Assembly (NCBI GenBank): GCA_003647375.1
Contig: QMMS01000029.1
Coordinates: 1-24,692, forward strand
Direction: 5' to 3'
DNA length: 24,692 bases
From: Deltaproteobacteria bacterium
GTDB taxonomy: Bacteria; Desulfobacterota; Desulfobacteria; Desulfobacterales; B30-G6
Shown here: positions 1-6,416 of the stretch, in pieces
Position numbering within the stretch: position 1 is the stretch's first letter
How the letters are laid out: every line of letters starts with the position of its first letter
Position numbers and translations under genes: made by a program
Notes under the pieces: model-generated
Told to the model about the DNA's origin: nothing
Seen by the model: the letters and a program-made list of their open reading frames with translations, nothing else
Databases searched by the model: none

Positions 1-50
1 TGACTTCGCGTGTCAACCTATTTGAACTCCAAGAAGTGCTTGGTAAATAA
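1..50 (+). pseudogene. possible C-terminal end of a truncated tyrosine recombinase
   Basis: A reading frame entering from the left edge (codons from base 3) runs to a TAA at 48-50 and ends in the residues SRVNLFELQEVLGK. Phage-type tyrosine recombinases typically carry a similar segment, of the form G-V-D-L-F-x-L-Q-x-L-L-G-H, shortly before the catalytic tyrosine. Here the frame stops exactly where the conserved GH would be, so the catalytic C-terminus would be missing. The frame abuts the left 86-bp direct repeat of the accessory island. The identification rests on about 15 residues and could be chance. Confidence 0.3.
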
Positions 51-136
51 ATGATTCGAAGGGGTTAATGAATTTAGAACCTTTGTCGAATCTTTCAAAA
101 AGACCGATATGAGTCAAGAGCAGGCTTGACCCCTTT
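51..136 (+). repeat. 86-bp direct repeat, left copy
   Basis: This segment, from ATGATTCGAAGG to TTGACCCCTTT, recurs in the same orientation at 2145-2230 with six substitutions and no gaps. The two copies bracket the methyltransferase, VapBC and small-hypothetical genes, so they look like the boundaries of an inserted or duplicated island. A second short copy of GACCCCTTT follows immediately (about 137-146). Confidence 0.85.
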
Positions 137-145
137 AGACCCCTT

Positions 146-183
146 TATAACGGCTCATTTGTAACTTAGCTCAGGCGTTATAC
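146..183 (+). other. partial attC-like recombination site
   Basis: The right half reads TTAGC, a six-base spacer, then GTTATAC at 177-183, which resembles the L'-spacer-R' half of an integron attC site. A TATAAC at 146-151 gives a short inverted partner. The whole is only about 38 bases, shorter than normal attC sites, so it may be a deleted attC or one half of a recombined site. The next gene starts 34 bases after the site, the usual layout at the front of a gene cassette. Confidence 0.4.
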
Positions 184-889
184 GACATGATTTTCGACTT
201 TAAACGGGAGTTGAATCATGACTCTTAAAACCAAATGGATTGATATTTTGTATAATGTTGCAACCGGTAGTAGACGGGTCCGCAACTTTTTTACACCAAT
301 AGGGGCGATCTTCTTCGGTCTAATAATATTTATTTTTGTTATCATGGCCTTGCAATTAGATCGGCTATTAGGTTTTACCAATATATTTCACGGGCGGCTT
401 AACATCATTTTATCTTTACCTTTTTTTTTACTTGCTTTGTTTTTAATAGGGTGGTCGGTTCAAAACTTTCTTAAAGCAAAGGGTACCCCAGTTCCTTTCA
501 ATCCCCCACCCCAATTAGTCACATCTGGACCATACGCTAATACTAGGAATCCAATGCTCACCGGTGTATTTGGCTTGCTCTTTGGATTTGGGATATTTTT
601 TGGATCTGTTTCTCTTCTCTTGTTTTTCACCCCGCTTTTCATTTTTGCTAATTACTGGGAACTAAAAGCTATTGAGGAACCAGAACTCGTGAAACGGTTG
701 GGTCAAGAATATATTGAATATCGAAAAATGACACCTATGTTCCTCCCAAGCTTTAGCTCAAAATATAAGAGGAGGAGAGAGTAGCAACTCGTATAACCAA
801 TCGCTTAACCTGACCGGGAACACTATGCGGTTTTACGTAAGTGCCTGTACAGGCTCGAACGTCAGAAGGCAGGCAGGTTAGCTTAACCG
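178..889 (+). mobile_element. candidate integron gene cassette (methyltransferase plus attC)
   Basis: The segment between the expected G^TT cut points (177/178 and 889/890) holds one open reading frame in the forward direction and ends with an attC-like imperfect palindrome. A short leader, a single gene and an attC just after the stop codon form the canonical cassette layout. No integron integrase is visible in the window, so this would be an orphan cassette or part of an array extending to the left. Confidence 0.5.
218..784 (+). CDS. PEMT/ICMT-family membrane methyltransferase
   Basis: This 188-residue membrane protein belongs to the isoprenylcysteine carboxyl methyltransferase / phospholipid methyltransferase family. 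Hydrophobic segments lie at about residues 29-47, 62-82 and 116-147. Between the second and third is the family's conserved stretch, with GTPVPFNPPPQLVTSGPYA (89-107) followed by TRNPM (109-113). The tail has the usual E-E-P-x-L and YxxYxxxxP signature (153-173). These proteins use S-adenosylmethionine to methylate a lipid or lipid-like acceptor in the membrane; the substrate cannot be read from the sequence. The ATG at 218 has a GGGAG ribosome site at 206-210. The gene is AT-rich compared with the beta-oxidation genes, sits alone on a cassette-like unit and ends seven bases before an attC-like site, all consistent with horizontal transfer. Confidence 0.85.
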   Translation: MTLKTKWIDILYNVATGSRRVRNFFTPIGAIFFGLIIFIFVIMALQLDRLLGFTNIFHGRLNIILSLPFFLLALFLIGWSVQNFLKAKGTPVPFNPPPQLVTSGPYANTRNPMLTGVFGLLFGFGIFFGSVSLLLFFTPLFIFANYWELKAIEEPELVKRLGQEYIEYRKMTPMFLPSFSSKYKRRRE

Positions 890-895
890 TTATGT
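791..895 (+). other. attC-like integron recombination site
   Basis: The outer arms are GTATAAC (791-797) and GTTATGT (889-895), matching the R''/R' core pattern around AAC/GTT. Inside them, after spacers of five and six bases, are GCTTAACCTG (803-812) and CAGGTTAGC (874-882). These pair except for one extra base in the left arm, like the extrahelical base of genuine attC sites. The central 60 bases are variable. Total length is about 105 bases, within the attC size range. This architecture is seen directly; function as an IntI substrate is inferred. Confidence 0.65.
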
Positions 896-1049
896 GTCGT
901 AGGAGTACCAGATATCGACTCAAATTGGAGTTTTACCACCATTTGTGTGAATCTCGGCCCACCTGGCTTTACTGGACTTCCGATTTACGGACGTTCCGAT
1001 GAGCACCTGAAGCGTTTCCCGCGTTTCAGCTTCACCGTTCGGCAAAAAG
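896..1049. other. short non-coding stretch before vapBC
   Basis: No gene is supported here. The sequence is less AT-rich than its flanks and may be a leftover of a different cassette or gene. An open frame on the minus strand crosses it and runs into vapB antisense, but it has no recognisable domain. Confidence 0.4.
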
Positions 1050-1085
1050 TTGACATTATATGCATTAAATGTTAATTTTATGCAT
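1050..1085 (+). promoter_or_regulatory. vapBC promoter with paired ATGCAT boxes
   Basis: TTGACA at 1050-1055 is followed, after 17 bases, by TAATTT at 1073-1078, a good sigma-70-type promoter 24 bases before the VapB ribosome site. Two identical palindromic ATGCAT boxes (1060-1065 and 1080-1085) flank the -10 element exactly 20 bases apart, about two helical turns. VapB antitoxins commonly autoregulate through inverted repeats over the promoter, so these boxes are the likely operator. Binding is inferred. Confidence 0.6.
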
Positions 1086-1109
1086 AACCCATGGGTGAGG
1101 AGGCCAATG

Positions 1110-1313
1110 ATGAGAACAACACTTGATTTGCCTGAAGATTTAATTGATGAGGCTATGAAAGCTACTAAAATTAAAACAAAAACCAAAGTTATTATTACCG
1201 CCTTAGAAGATTTAATTAGAAAATCAAAGATCTCCGGATTGAAAGAATTCAAAGGTAAGGTAGATTTGGATATCGATATGAACGCCGTTAGAAGTCGTCA
1301 ATGTCAGTCTTAG
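1110..1313 (+). CDS. vapB: VapB-type antitoxin
   Basis: A 67-residue protein opening with MRTTLDLPEDLIDEAMKAT, the ribbon-helix-helix DNA-binding start of VapB antitoxins that precede a PIN-domain toxin. The C-terminal half is the expected toxin-binding tail. Two adjacent ATGs exist at 1107 and 1110. The GAGGAGG ribosome site at 1097-1103 leaves a better six-base spacing to 1110, so that start was chosen. The gene overlaps vapC by 13 bases, the usual coupling in these pairs. The protein should neutralise VapC and, with it, repress the promoter at 1050. Confidence 0.85.
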   Translation: MRTTLDLPEDLIDEAMKATKIKTKTKVIITALEDLIRKSKISGLKEFKGKVDLDIDMNAVRSRQCQS

Positions 1314-1681
1314 TCGATACATCCATATGGATAGAGTATTTCAGGGCTGGAAATAATTCTGAAAGACTCGATTTCTTAATCGATGAAAACCTGATTGTTA
1401 TTAATGATCTTATTCTCGCAGAATTAATCCCATCTTTAAGGGTTCGCAATCAGCGAAAAATTGTCAAGTTATTACATAATATAAATAAGTTAGAACTGTC
1501 CATAAATTGGGATCAAATTATTGAGTTCCAATTTAAATGTTTGAAAAACGGTATAAATGGAATTGGTATTCCTGATCTAATAGTTGTCCAAAACGCGAAA
1601 CAAAATCACTCTGAAATTTATTCACTTGATAGCCATTTTGAACTCATGAAAGACATCTTTAAGCTCCAATTGACAGGTTAA
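1301..1681 (+). CDS. vapC: VapC-type PIN-domain ribonuclease toxin
   Basis: This is a complete 126-residue PIN-domain protein. The acidic metal-binding residues of the family are all visible: D6 in VDTS, E41 in LAELIP, D92 in GIPDLIV and D110 in SLDSHF. VapC toxins cleave RNA, often tRNA or rRNA, when freed from the antitoxin. The start lies inside the end of vapB, so the two are translationally coupled. No frameshift or missing catalytic residue is seen, so the module appears functional. Its position inside a repeat-bracketed island fits a stabilising role for mobile DNA, which is inference. Confidence 0.88.
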   Translation: MSVLVDTSIWIEYFRAGNNSERLDFLIDENLIVINDLILAELIPSLRVRNQRKIVKLLHNINKLELSINWDQIIEFQFKCLKNGINGIGIPDLIVVQNAKQNHSEIYSLDSHFELMKDIFKLQLTG

Positions 1682-1753
1682 CGTGTTAAAAAAGCGGACG
1701 ACCAAGAAACTTCAGGCGATGGGAAATGCGTGAGCTCTACATGAAGGTGAAAT

Positions 1754-2089
1754 ATGAAAATTGATATCGATTCCTTGAATTATGATGAACTTGTTGAGCT
1801 AAATCACAAGATAGTTGCAAGATTAAAGTTTTTAAATTCAATGCATACTCACAAAGAAATGATGCAATTCAGTCCGGGGGATCAAGTTTGCTTTGAACCA
1901 CCTGGCCGAAATAAGCAATTTGGCACATTGGTTAAATACAACAAAAAAACGGTTACTGTAATTACTGAATCAGGCCAAAAATGGAATGTTTCACCGTATT
2001 TACTCAATAAAGTAAAAAGCGTAAAAGGCAAAAAAAACAAGCAGGGGAAAATAATTAACCTACATGAAAGAGAGTTTAACCTGAATTGA
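1754..2089 (+). CDS. conserved hypothetical protein, small basic
   Basis: A 111-residue soluble protein without signal peptide or membrane segment. The N-terminus (DIDSLNYDELVELNHKIVARL) is helical. The middle (residues about 37-84) has a compact beta pattern with FSPGDQVCF, GTLVKYNKKTVTVIT and KWNVSP, reminiscent of KOW/SH3-like small barrels. The C-terminus is rich in lysine. Similar small proteins are, to my recollection, common in accessory regions of proteobacteria, but I cannot name a family with certainty. An AAGGTGA ribosome site lies just before the ATG. It follows vapC by 72 bases in the same direction and is the last gene before the right direct repeat. Confidence 0.7.
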   Translation: MKIDIDSLNYDELVELNHKIVARLKFLNSMHTHKEMMQFSPGDQVCFEPPGRNKQFGTLVKYNKKTVTVITESGQKWNVSPYLLNKVKSVKGKKNKQGKIINLHEREFNLN

Positions 2090-2144
2090 GGAGTCTTGCC
2101 GAAGTCACGTTTTTTACTACATCGAGAACCTTTTTAATAAATGA

Positions 2145-2230
2145 ATGATTCGAAGGAGTTAATGAATTTAGTACTTTTATCGAATCTTTCAAAAAGACCG
2201 ATATGAGTCAAGGGCAGACTTGACCCCTTT
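2145..2230 (+). repeat. 86-bp direct repeat, right copy
   Basis: Same orientation and length as 51-136, with six substitutions. In this copy an ATG (2141) opens a 22-codon frame ending in SNLSKRP-I-stop, and the left copy keeps the same frame. It could therefore be a duplicated gene end rather than a pure target repeat. Confidence 0.85.
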
Positions 2231-2471
2231 GCCTGTGAACAATCAGTTGGGCTGACGGCGTGTAGATCGCGGTTTACCGTCACTCTCCATTCACACCTCC
2301 CAAGCCGGCCGTTCGTTTCACGGTAGGTCCTTTGATGTCCAAATCATTTTCGAAATATTGTCCTGATTTTTATCAATGGCCACGTCACTCCATTACCTCT
2401 TTGATTCGCCAAGCACAGCTTGGCATGATTTTAAAAACGTGGGTGCTTTAGTTGACAAACATAATGGAGAA
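2231..2471. repeat. gene-free stretch with one perfect inverted repeat (2408-2424)
   Basis: No coding region is supported. The only structure seen is GCCAAGC-ACA-GCTTGGC at 2408-2424, a seven-base-pair hairpin. It is not followed by a clear T run in either direction, so a terminator call is not justified. It lies 47 bases downstream of the minus-strand ABM gene. Confidence 0.5.
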
Positions 2472-2768
2472 TTACTTGTTTAGTGCGGCCAATTCTTCGT
2501 ACATCTCGATTTCAGCCGGTGCTGCCAGCAGGGGTTTAATGGCTCCGAAAAGCGCTTTGAAATACGGTGTGGAACTGTGATGTGTCAACGCTTCGGCATC
2601 CCTGTACTTTTCATAGAACATGAAAAGTGTTGGATCGTTGCTGGATTTGTGAAGCGTGTATGCAATTGTTCCATCTTCGGATGCAACTTTTTCTACCATG
2701 TCCCGCAGTTCTGCTTCCAGATTGGCTGCTTTTTCTTCTTGTGCTTTTAGTTTGGCGACGACGATCAT
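2472..2768 (-). CDS. ABM-domain small protein (putative quinol monooxygenase family)
   Basis: A 98-residue protein with the antibiotic-biosynthesis-monooxygenase/YgiN fold signature. It starts MIVVAKLKAQEEKAANLE, followed by helices with the alternating pattern of the ferredoxin-like fold. Then come FMFYEKYRDAEALTHHSSTP, with the conserved F-x-x-Y-E and H, and YFKAL. Members include quinol monooxygenases and many small proteins of unknown substrate. An AACCTCC on the plus strand (GGAGG on the coding strand, 2774-2778) sits seven to eight bases before the ATG, and a good promoter lies at 2810-2838. It is divergent from the neighbouring histidine-phosphatase gene, so a shared role with beta-oxidation is not shown. 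Confidence 0.85.
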   Translation of the reverse strand: MIVVAKLKAQEEKAANLEAELRDMVEKVASEDGTIAYTLHKSSNDPTLFMFYEKYRDAEALTHHSSTPYFKALFGAIKPLLAAPAEIEMYEELAALNK

Positions 2769-2809
2769 TTGAACCTCCGTATTGTTGTGTTTTTTACAAA
2801 GAGAGGGGA

Positions 2810-2838
2810 TATTTAACCTTGCCCGTTTCTGTTGTCAA
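2810..2838 (-). promoter_or_regulatory. promoter for the ABM-domain gene
   Basis: Read on the minus strand, TTGACA (2833-2838) and TAAATA (2810-2815) are separated by exactly 17 bases. The -10 element lies 41 bases upstream of the ATG. This is a near-consensus sigma-70 arrangement. Confidence 0.6.
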
Positions 2839-3037
2839 TATATCTTGATACCGGGAAATACTTGAAATAGAAATATCAGGCAAACGTATCAGGGCACGCT
2901 TGCGTATGCATATTAAACCATGGTATGGCACACAAGAAACATCATCAGACTCATCGATGAAAGCGATACGAATAAATATTATAATATCAATTAGATACAC
3001 GGAGCGCCCATTCAAGGTGGTGGTATGGTATTAAAGT

Positions 3038-3748
3038 ATGAGTGAACTCTACATGGTCCGCCATGGCCAGGCATCCTTTGGCGAGAAAAATTATGATCGC
3101 CTGTCTCCTTTGGGGGTTATTCAGGCAGAAATTATTGCCAACCACTGGGTTCGGATCGGCAGAAAGATCGACGTCGTTTATGTGGGTAGTATGAAGCGGC
3201 AGACAGGTACGGCAGACGCACTGATGTCAGCCTGCCGGGACAGCCGGATGTCCGTTCCGGAAATCATACCGGACGAATCTTTCGACGAATACGATTCTGC
3301 GTCGGTCTTCGAAGCCCAGATTCCCGGGATGGTCGAGGAGGATCCGTCTATTTCCGAAAAACTACCCGATATTTTCAGCAATAAAAGAGTGTTTCAGCTC
3401 CTGTTCCAGGACGCCATGAACCGTTGGGTTTCAGGTGACTACAATGTGCCGGGAGTCGTCACGTGGAATGGCTTCAAAGACCGGGTGCTAAGCGGTGTTT
3501 GTCGGATCATGCAGGCCCAGGGGGCTAAAAAGACGCTGGCCGTATTTACTTCCGGGGGACCCATTTCAGTGGTGGTTCAGGAATCCCTGGGCCTGACGGA
3601 CAAGTCAGCCATGGCGTTGTCCTGGCAAATCATGAACGCGTCCATCACCCGGTTCAAGTACAATACCAAGGGCCTCGCGCTGGCCGGTTTTAATGATATC
3701 ATGCATCTGGAAATGGAAAATGATCCGCGGTTGCTGACATATCGATAG
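3038..3748 (+). CDS. histidine-phosphatase-fold protein (phosphoglycerate mutase superfamily)
   Basis: A 236-residue protein with the superfamily signature RHG at residues 8-10 (H9 is the phospho-accepting histidine), R54 and the following T-x-T-A-D, and acidic residues around 80-86. The second catalytic site, normally S-H-G-G-P, reads T-S-G-G-P (171-175), so the second histidine is replaced by S172. This may mean altered or lost phosphatase activity, though such variants occur in a subgroup. A histidine phosphatase beside an ACAD10/11-like dehydrogenase suggests a link to phosphorylated acyl-CoA intermediates, which is inference. A TATAAT at 2980-2985 could be a promoter element. The ribosome site (AAGGTGG, 3014-3020) is distant and weak, so the start is less certain. 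Confidence 0.8.
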   Translation: MSELYMVRHGQASFGEKNYDRLSPLGVIQAEIIANHWVRIGRKIDVVYVGSMKRQTGTADALMSACRDSRMSVPEIIPDESFDEYDSASVFEAQIPGMVEEDPSISEKLPDIFSNKRVFQLLFQDAMNRWVSGDYNVPGVVTWNGFKDRVLSGVCRIMQAQGAKKTLAVFTSGGPISVVVQESLGLTDKSAMALSWQIMNASITRFKYNTKGLALAGFNDIMHLEMENDPRLLTYR

Positions 3749-3819
3749 CCTGGGGACATGGGTGCCAATGAATCAGGTTGAAATCATTTGAACAACGTTC
3801 AAGCCATTGACAATATTTG

Positions 3820-3860
3820 GGTCATTTGGTCATTTGGTCATTTGAGCATTCGATATTCGG
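3820..3860 (+). repeat. three tandem GGTCATTT units plus a CGATATTCGG word
   Basis: GGTCATTT is repeated three times without spacing at 3820-3843, followed by ATTCGATATTCGG (3848-3860). The first word also opens the hairpin arrays at 8041 and near 10121. The second is close to the reverse complement of CGAATATCGAA at 5217. The region lies just before the ribosome site of the next gene. Confidence 0.6.
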
Positions 3861-3888
3861 ATTTAGGATTTTAAAAAAAGGAGATACA

Positions 3889-5094
3889 ATGGATTTTAGT
3901 ATTTCGGAAAAAATGCAGACCATACTCGGGATGATGAAGGAGTTTGTTGAAAAAGAGCTCATTCCCCTGGAAGCTGAATTCTTGACCAAGGATACCAGGA
4001 GCCTGCTCCCCATTATTGCGGAGAAGCAGAAAATGGTCAAGCAGATGGAACTGTGGGCACCCAATCATCCCAAAGAATACGGGGGTATGGGGCTCAACCT
4101 GGTGGAGCACGGCCTGGTTTCAGAGGCTCTGGGTGGAACAATACTGGGTTTCCTGGTTTTCGGGTGCCAGGCACCGGATGCCGGAAATATCGAAATCCTT
4201 CACCAGTACGGCACTGATGAGCAGAAAGAGATCTGGCTCAGGCCGCTTGTGGATGGCCGGATCCGGTCCTGTTTTTCCATGACCGAAGTCGACCTGCCCG
4301 GCTCGAACCCGATCATGATGGATACCACCGCTGTAAAAGACGGTGACGATTACGTGATCAACGGTCATAAATGGTATACGTCTTCCGCTGATGGTGCAAA
4401 ATTCGCCATTGTCATGGCCAATACCAATTCGGATGCGTCACCCTACTTGCGTGCGAGTATGATCATCGTACCTACGGATACCCCCGGTTTCAACCTTGTA
4501 CGCAACATTCCGGTGATGGGGCATTCCGGTGAAGATTACTTCAGCCATGCGGAAATTCTGTATCAATCGTGCAGGGTGCCGCAGAAAAATCTTCTCGGAA
4601 ACGAGGGGCACGGGTTTGTCATTGCACAGGAAAGACTTGGGCCGGGACGGATTCATCACTGTATGCGCTGGATCGGCATCTGCAACCGGGTCTTTGATCT
4701 GATGTGCCATCGGGCGGTAACCCGGGTGATCGCTCCCGGAAAGACACTGGCTTCAAAACAGATCATTCAGTCGTGGATAGCGGAGAGTGCGGCGGAAATC
4801 AGGGCTGCGCGACTGATGGTCCTCCACACGGCCTGGACCATCGAGAATCTGGGCATCAAAGAAGCCCGCCAGGATATTTCCCTGATTAAATTCATGGTGG
4901 CGAACACCATGCAGAAGGTGATTGACCGGGCCCTCCAGGTACACGGCGGACTGGGCATGACAGACGACACAATCATTTCCTTTTTCTACCGTCACGAGCG
5001 AGCGGCAAGGATCTATGACGGTGCCGACGAGGTTCACAAAGTGTCCGTGGCCCGTAAAATTTTGAGAGAGTATGAAGGCAAGACGGTAAGATAG
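3889..5094 (+). CDS. acyl-CoA dehydrogenase, ACAD10/11-like
   Basis: A 401-residue flavoprotein expected to oxidise an acyl-CoA to the 2-enoyl-CoA and pass electrons to ETF. It has the N-terminal helical domain, MTEVDLPGSNP (131-141, FAD-binding turn of the middle domain), and the C-terminal helical domain with QVHGGLGMTDD (350-360) and RIYDGADEVHK (374-384). Most family members have YEG-T at the catalytic position. Here it is Y-D-G-A-D-E-V-H, the pattern of the ACAD10/11 branch, where aspartate (D377) takes the base role. An ATG 24 codons upstream lies in repeat sequence. The start chosen at 3889 has AGGAG at 3879-3883. No kinase domain or kinase gene, as found with ACAD10/11 systems, is in the window. 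Confidence 0.9.
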   Translation: MDFSISEKMQTILGMMKEFVEKELIPLEAEFLTKDTRSLLPIIAEKQKMVKQMELWAPNHPKEYGGMGLNLVEHGLVSEALGGTILGFLVFGCQAPDAGNIEILHQYGTDEQKEIWLRPLVDGRIRSCFSMTEVDLPGSNPIMMDTTAVKDGDDYVINGHKWYTSSADGAKFAIVMANTNSDASPYLRASMIIVPTDTPGFNLVRNIPVMGHSGEDYFSHAEILYQSCRVPQKNLLGNEGHGFVIAQERLGPGRIHHCMRWIGICNRVFDLMCHRAVTRVIAPGKTLASKQIIQSWIAESAAEIRAARLMVLHTAWTIENLGIKEARQDISLIKFMVANTMQKVIDRALQVHGGLGMTDDTIISFFYRHERAARIYDGADEVHKVSVARKILREYEGKTVR

Positions 5095-5131
5095 TGCCCG
5101 TGTTTGATTTAAGTGAAAAAAATCTCTTTGT

Positions 5132-5234
5132 CACGAAAACACGAAGCAACGAAAGCACGAAAAAGGTCATTAGTTCAGTAGCCTTTCCGTCTAATAAAGT
5201 TGTGTCAATGAAATGTCGAATATCGAACAAGGAA
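5132..5234 (+). repeat. word-like repeats between dehydrogenase genes
   Basis: The 190-base gap before the next gene contains four near-copies of CACGAAA/CACGAAG in a row (5132-5163) and the word ATGTCGAATATCGAACAAGG (5213-5232). Both are low-complexity but not simple homopolymers. No gene or clear promoter is visible. A short frame at 5094-5288 crosses the repeats and is not supported as a gene. Confidence 0.55.
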
Positions 5235-5284
5235 CCGCAGATTATTGAAGTTAACGTGCCAGGTGATCTAAAGAAGGAGAAAAG

Positions 5285-6175
5285 ATGAAGCAACAGAGTG
5301 TTTTAGTCATCGGGGCAGGATTTATGGGTTCTGGAATTGCCCAGGTGTGTGCCCAGAGTGGATACAGGGTCCACCTGAACGATGTTAAGCCGGAGGCTTT
5401 GGGCAAAGCAGAAAAGGGGTTGCAATGGTCTGTCAACAAGCTGACTGAAAAAGGGTTTCTTCAGGAAGATCCTGATAAAATTCTAAATCGCCTTACCTAT
5501 GAAACCGATCTGTCGAGTGCGGCAGAGGCAGACTGGATCATTGAGGCGGTTCTGGAGGTAGAGGCGCTCAAGATCGATCTTTTTAAGGCCCTGGAGGAAA
5601 AAATTCCCGCGACAACCCCGCTGGCCACCAATACTTCCTCCATACCCATCACCCGCATTGCCTCACATCTCAACCGGCCTGAGCGTGTGCTCGGTCTTCA
5701 TTTCTTTGGCCCGGTACCCTTCATGGGGCTCGTGGAGGTCGTAAAAGGGGAGCGGACAGGTGATAATGTATTTGAAGCAGGGGTCGACTTTATTACCTCC
5801 CTTGGCAAAACACCTGTACGTGTGAAACGTGACATCCCCGGTTTTGTGATGAACCGCATTTTTTCGGCAGCTTTCCGTGAAGCCGTGGATCTGGTATCGG
5901 ACGGCATTGTCAGTCCGGAAGATGTGGATGCCGGCATGCGGCTCGGGTATGGCTGGAATGTTGGCCCCTTTGAAGTCGCTGATAACGCAGGTCTGGATAC
6001 CTTTGTGCTGGTGGGTCAGTCTATGGCGGAACTGGGGGAGGAGAACCTGGTAACGAAATCGGATCTCCTGCAGAAAATGATTGAGCAGGGGCGTCTGGGG
6101 AAAAAGGCTGGAAAGGGATTTTATCGTTATACCAAGGACGGAAAGCGATTGCCTTATGGGGAAGGGGAAGCGTAA
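5285..6175 (+). CDS. 3-hydroxyacyl-CoA dehydrogenase (HBD/PaaH type)
   Basis: A single-function 296-residue enzyme that oxidises (S)-3-hydroxyacyl-CoA to 3-ketoacyl-CoA with NAD. The Rossmann motif GAGFMGSGIAQ is at residues 10-20. NTSSIPI follows at 116-122 and the catalytic histidine H139 is in GLHFFGPVP. The partner glutamate E151 comes next and N191 is in FVMNRI. The C-terminal dimerisation domain includes the conserved GRLGKKAGKGFY near 267. The length is normal. AAGGAG at 5274-5279 fixes the ATG at 5285. A second, fused copy of this activity is encoded at 10290, so the two may differ in chain-length or substrate range. Confidence 0.92.
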   Translation: MKQQSVLVIGAGFMGSGIAQVCAQSGYRVHLNDVKPEALGKAEKGLQWSVNKLTEKGFLQEDPDKILNRLTYETDLSSAAEADWIIEAVLEVEALKIDLFKALEEKIPATTPLATNTSSIPITRIASHLNRPERVLGLHFFGPVPFMGLVEVVKGERTGDNVFEAGVDFITSLGKTPVRVKRDIPGFVMNRIFSAAFREAVDLVSDGIVSPEDVDAGMRLGYGWNVGPFEVADNAGLDTFVLVGQSMAELGEENLVTKSDLLQKMIEQGRLGKKAGKGFYRYTKDGKRLPYGEGEA

Positions 6176-6184
6176 TTGTCATTA

Positions 6185-6333
6185 GCTTCGCGTAAGTATG
6201 ATACGTTTTAGGTGTTAGGTTTTACGTTTTAGGTTTAGCCAAGAGCTAAGAGCAAGCAGCCGGCAACCGCCAGGTTGCCCAATGACAGCCGAAGGCGAAA
6301 TGTCGCGCGAAGCGCTAATATCACACGAAGTGT
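6185..6333 (+). repeat. mini-hairpin repeat element A
   Basis: The gap after the 3-hydroxyacyl-CoA dehydrogenase contains GCTTCGC (6185-6191; GCGAAGC on the other strand). A T-rich word run around TTTTAGGTGTTAGGTTTTAC (about 6207-6226) follows. A tail of three tiny hairpins closes it: GCC-GAA-GGC (6288-6296), GCGC-GAA-GCGC (6305-6315) and ACAC-GAA-GTGT (6323-6333). Stems differ but pair perfectly, and the loop is constant. Linkers resemble AAATGTC/TAATATC. The element runs right up to the next coding region. Confidence 0.75.
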
Positions 6334-6416
6334 AAATGACATGGGCAGAGTGGTTTATGAAACCTGCTGGTCAAGATTCTGCCATATTCAGGAAAATAGG
6401 AGACGTAATACAGAAA

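Noticed and set aside
920..1252. Minus-strand frame across the vapBC promoter and vapB
   Set aside because: Overlaps vapB and its promoter, with no recognisable family.
2408..2424. Rho-independent terminator for the ABM gene
   Set aside because: The hairpin is perfect but has no T run on the needed strand.
5094..5288. A 64-codon forward frame between two dehydrogenase genes
   Set aside because: Built largely from CACGAAA-type repeats, with no ribosome site or domain.
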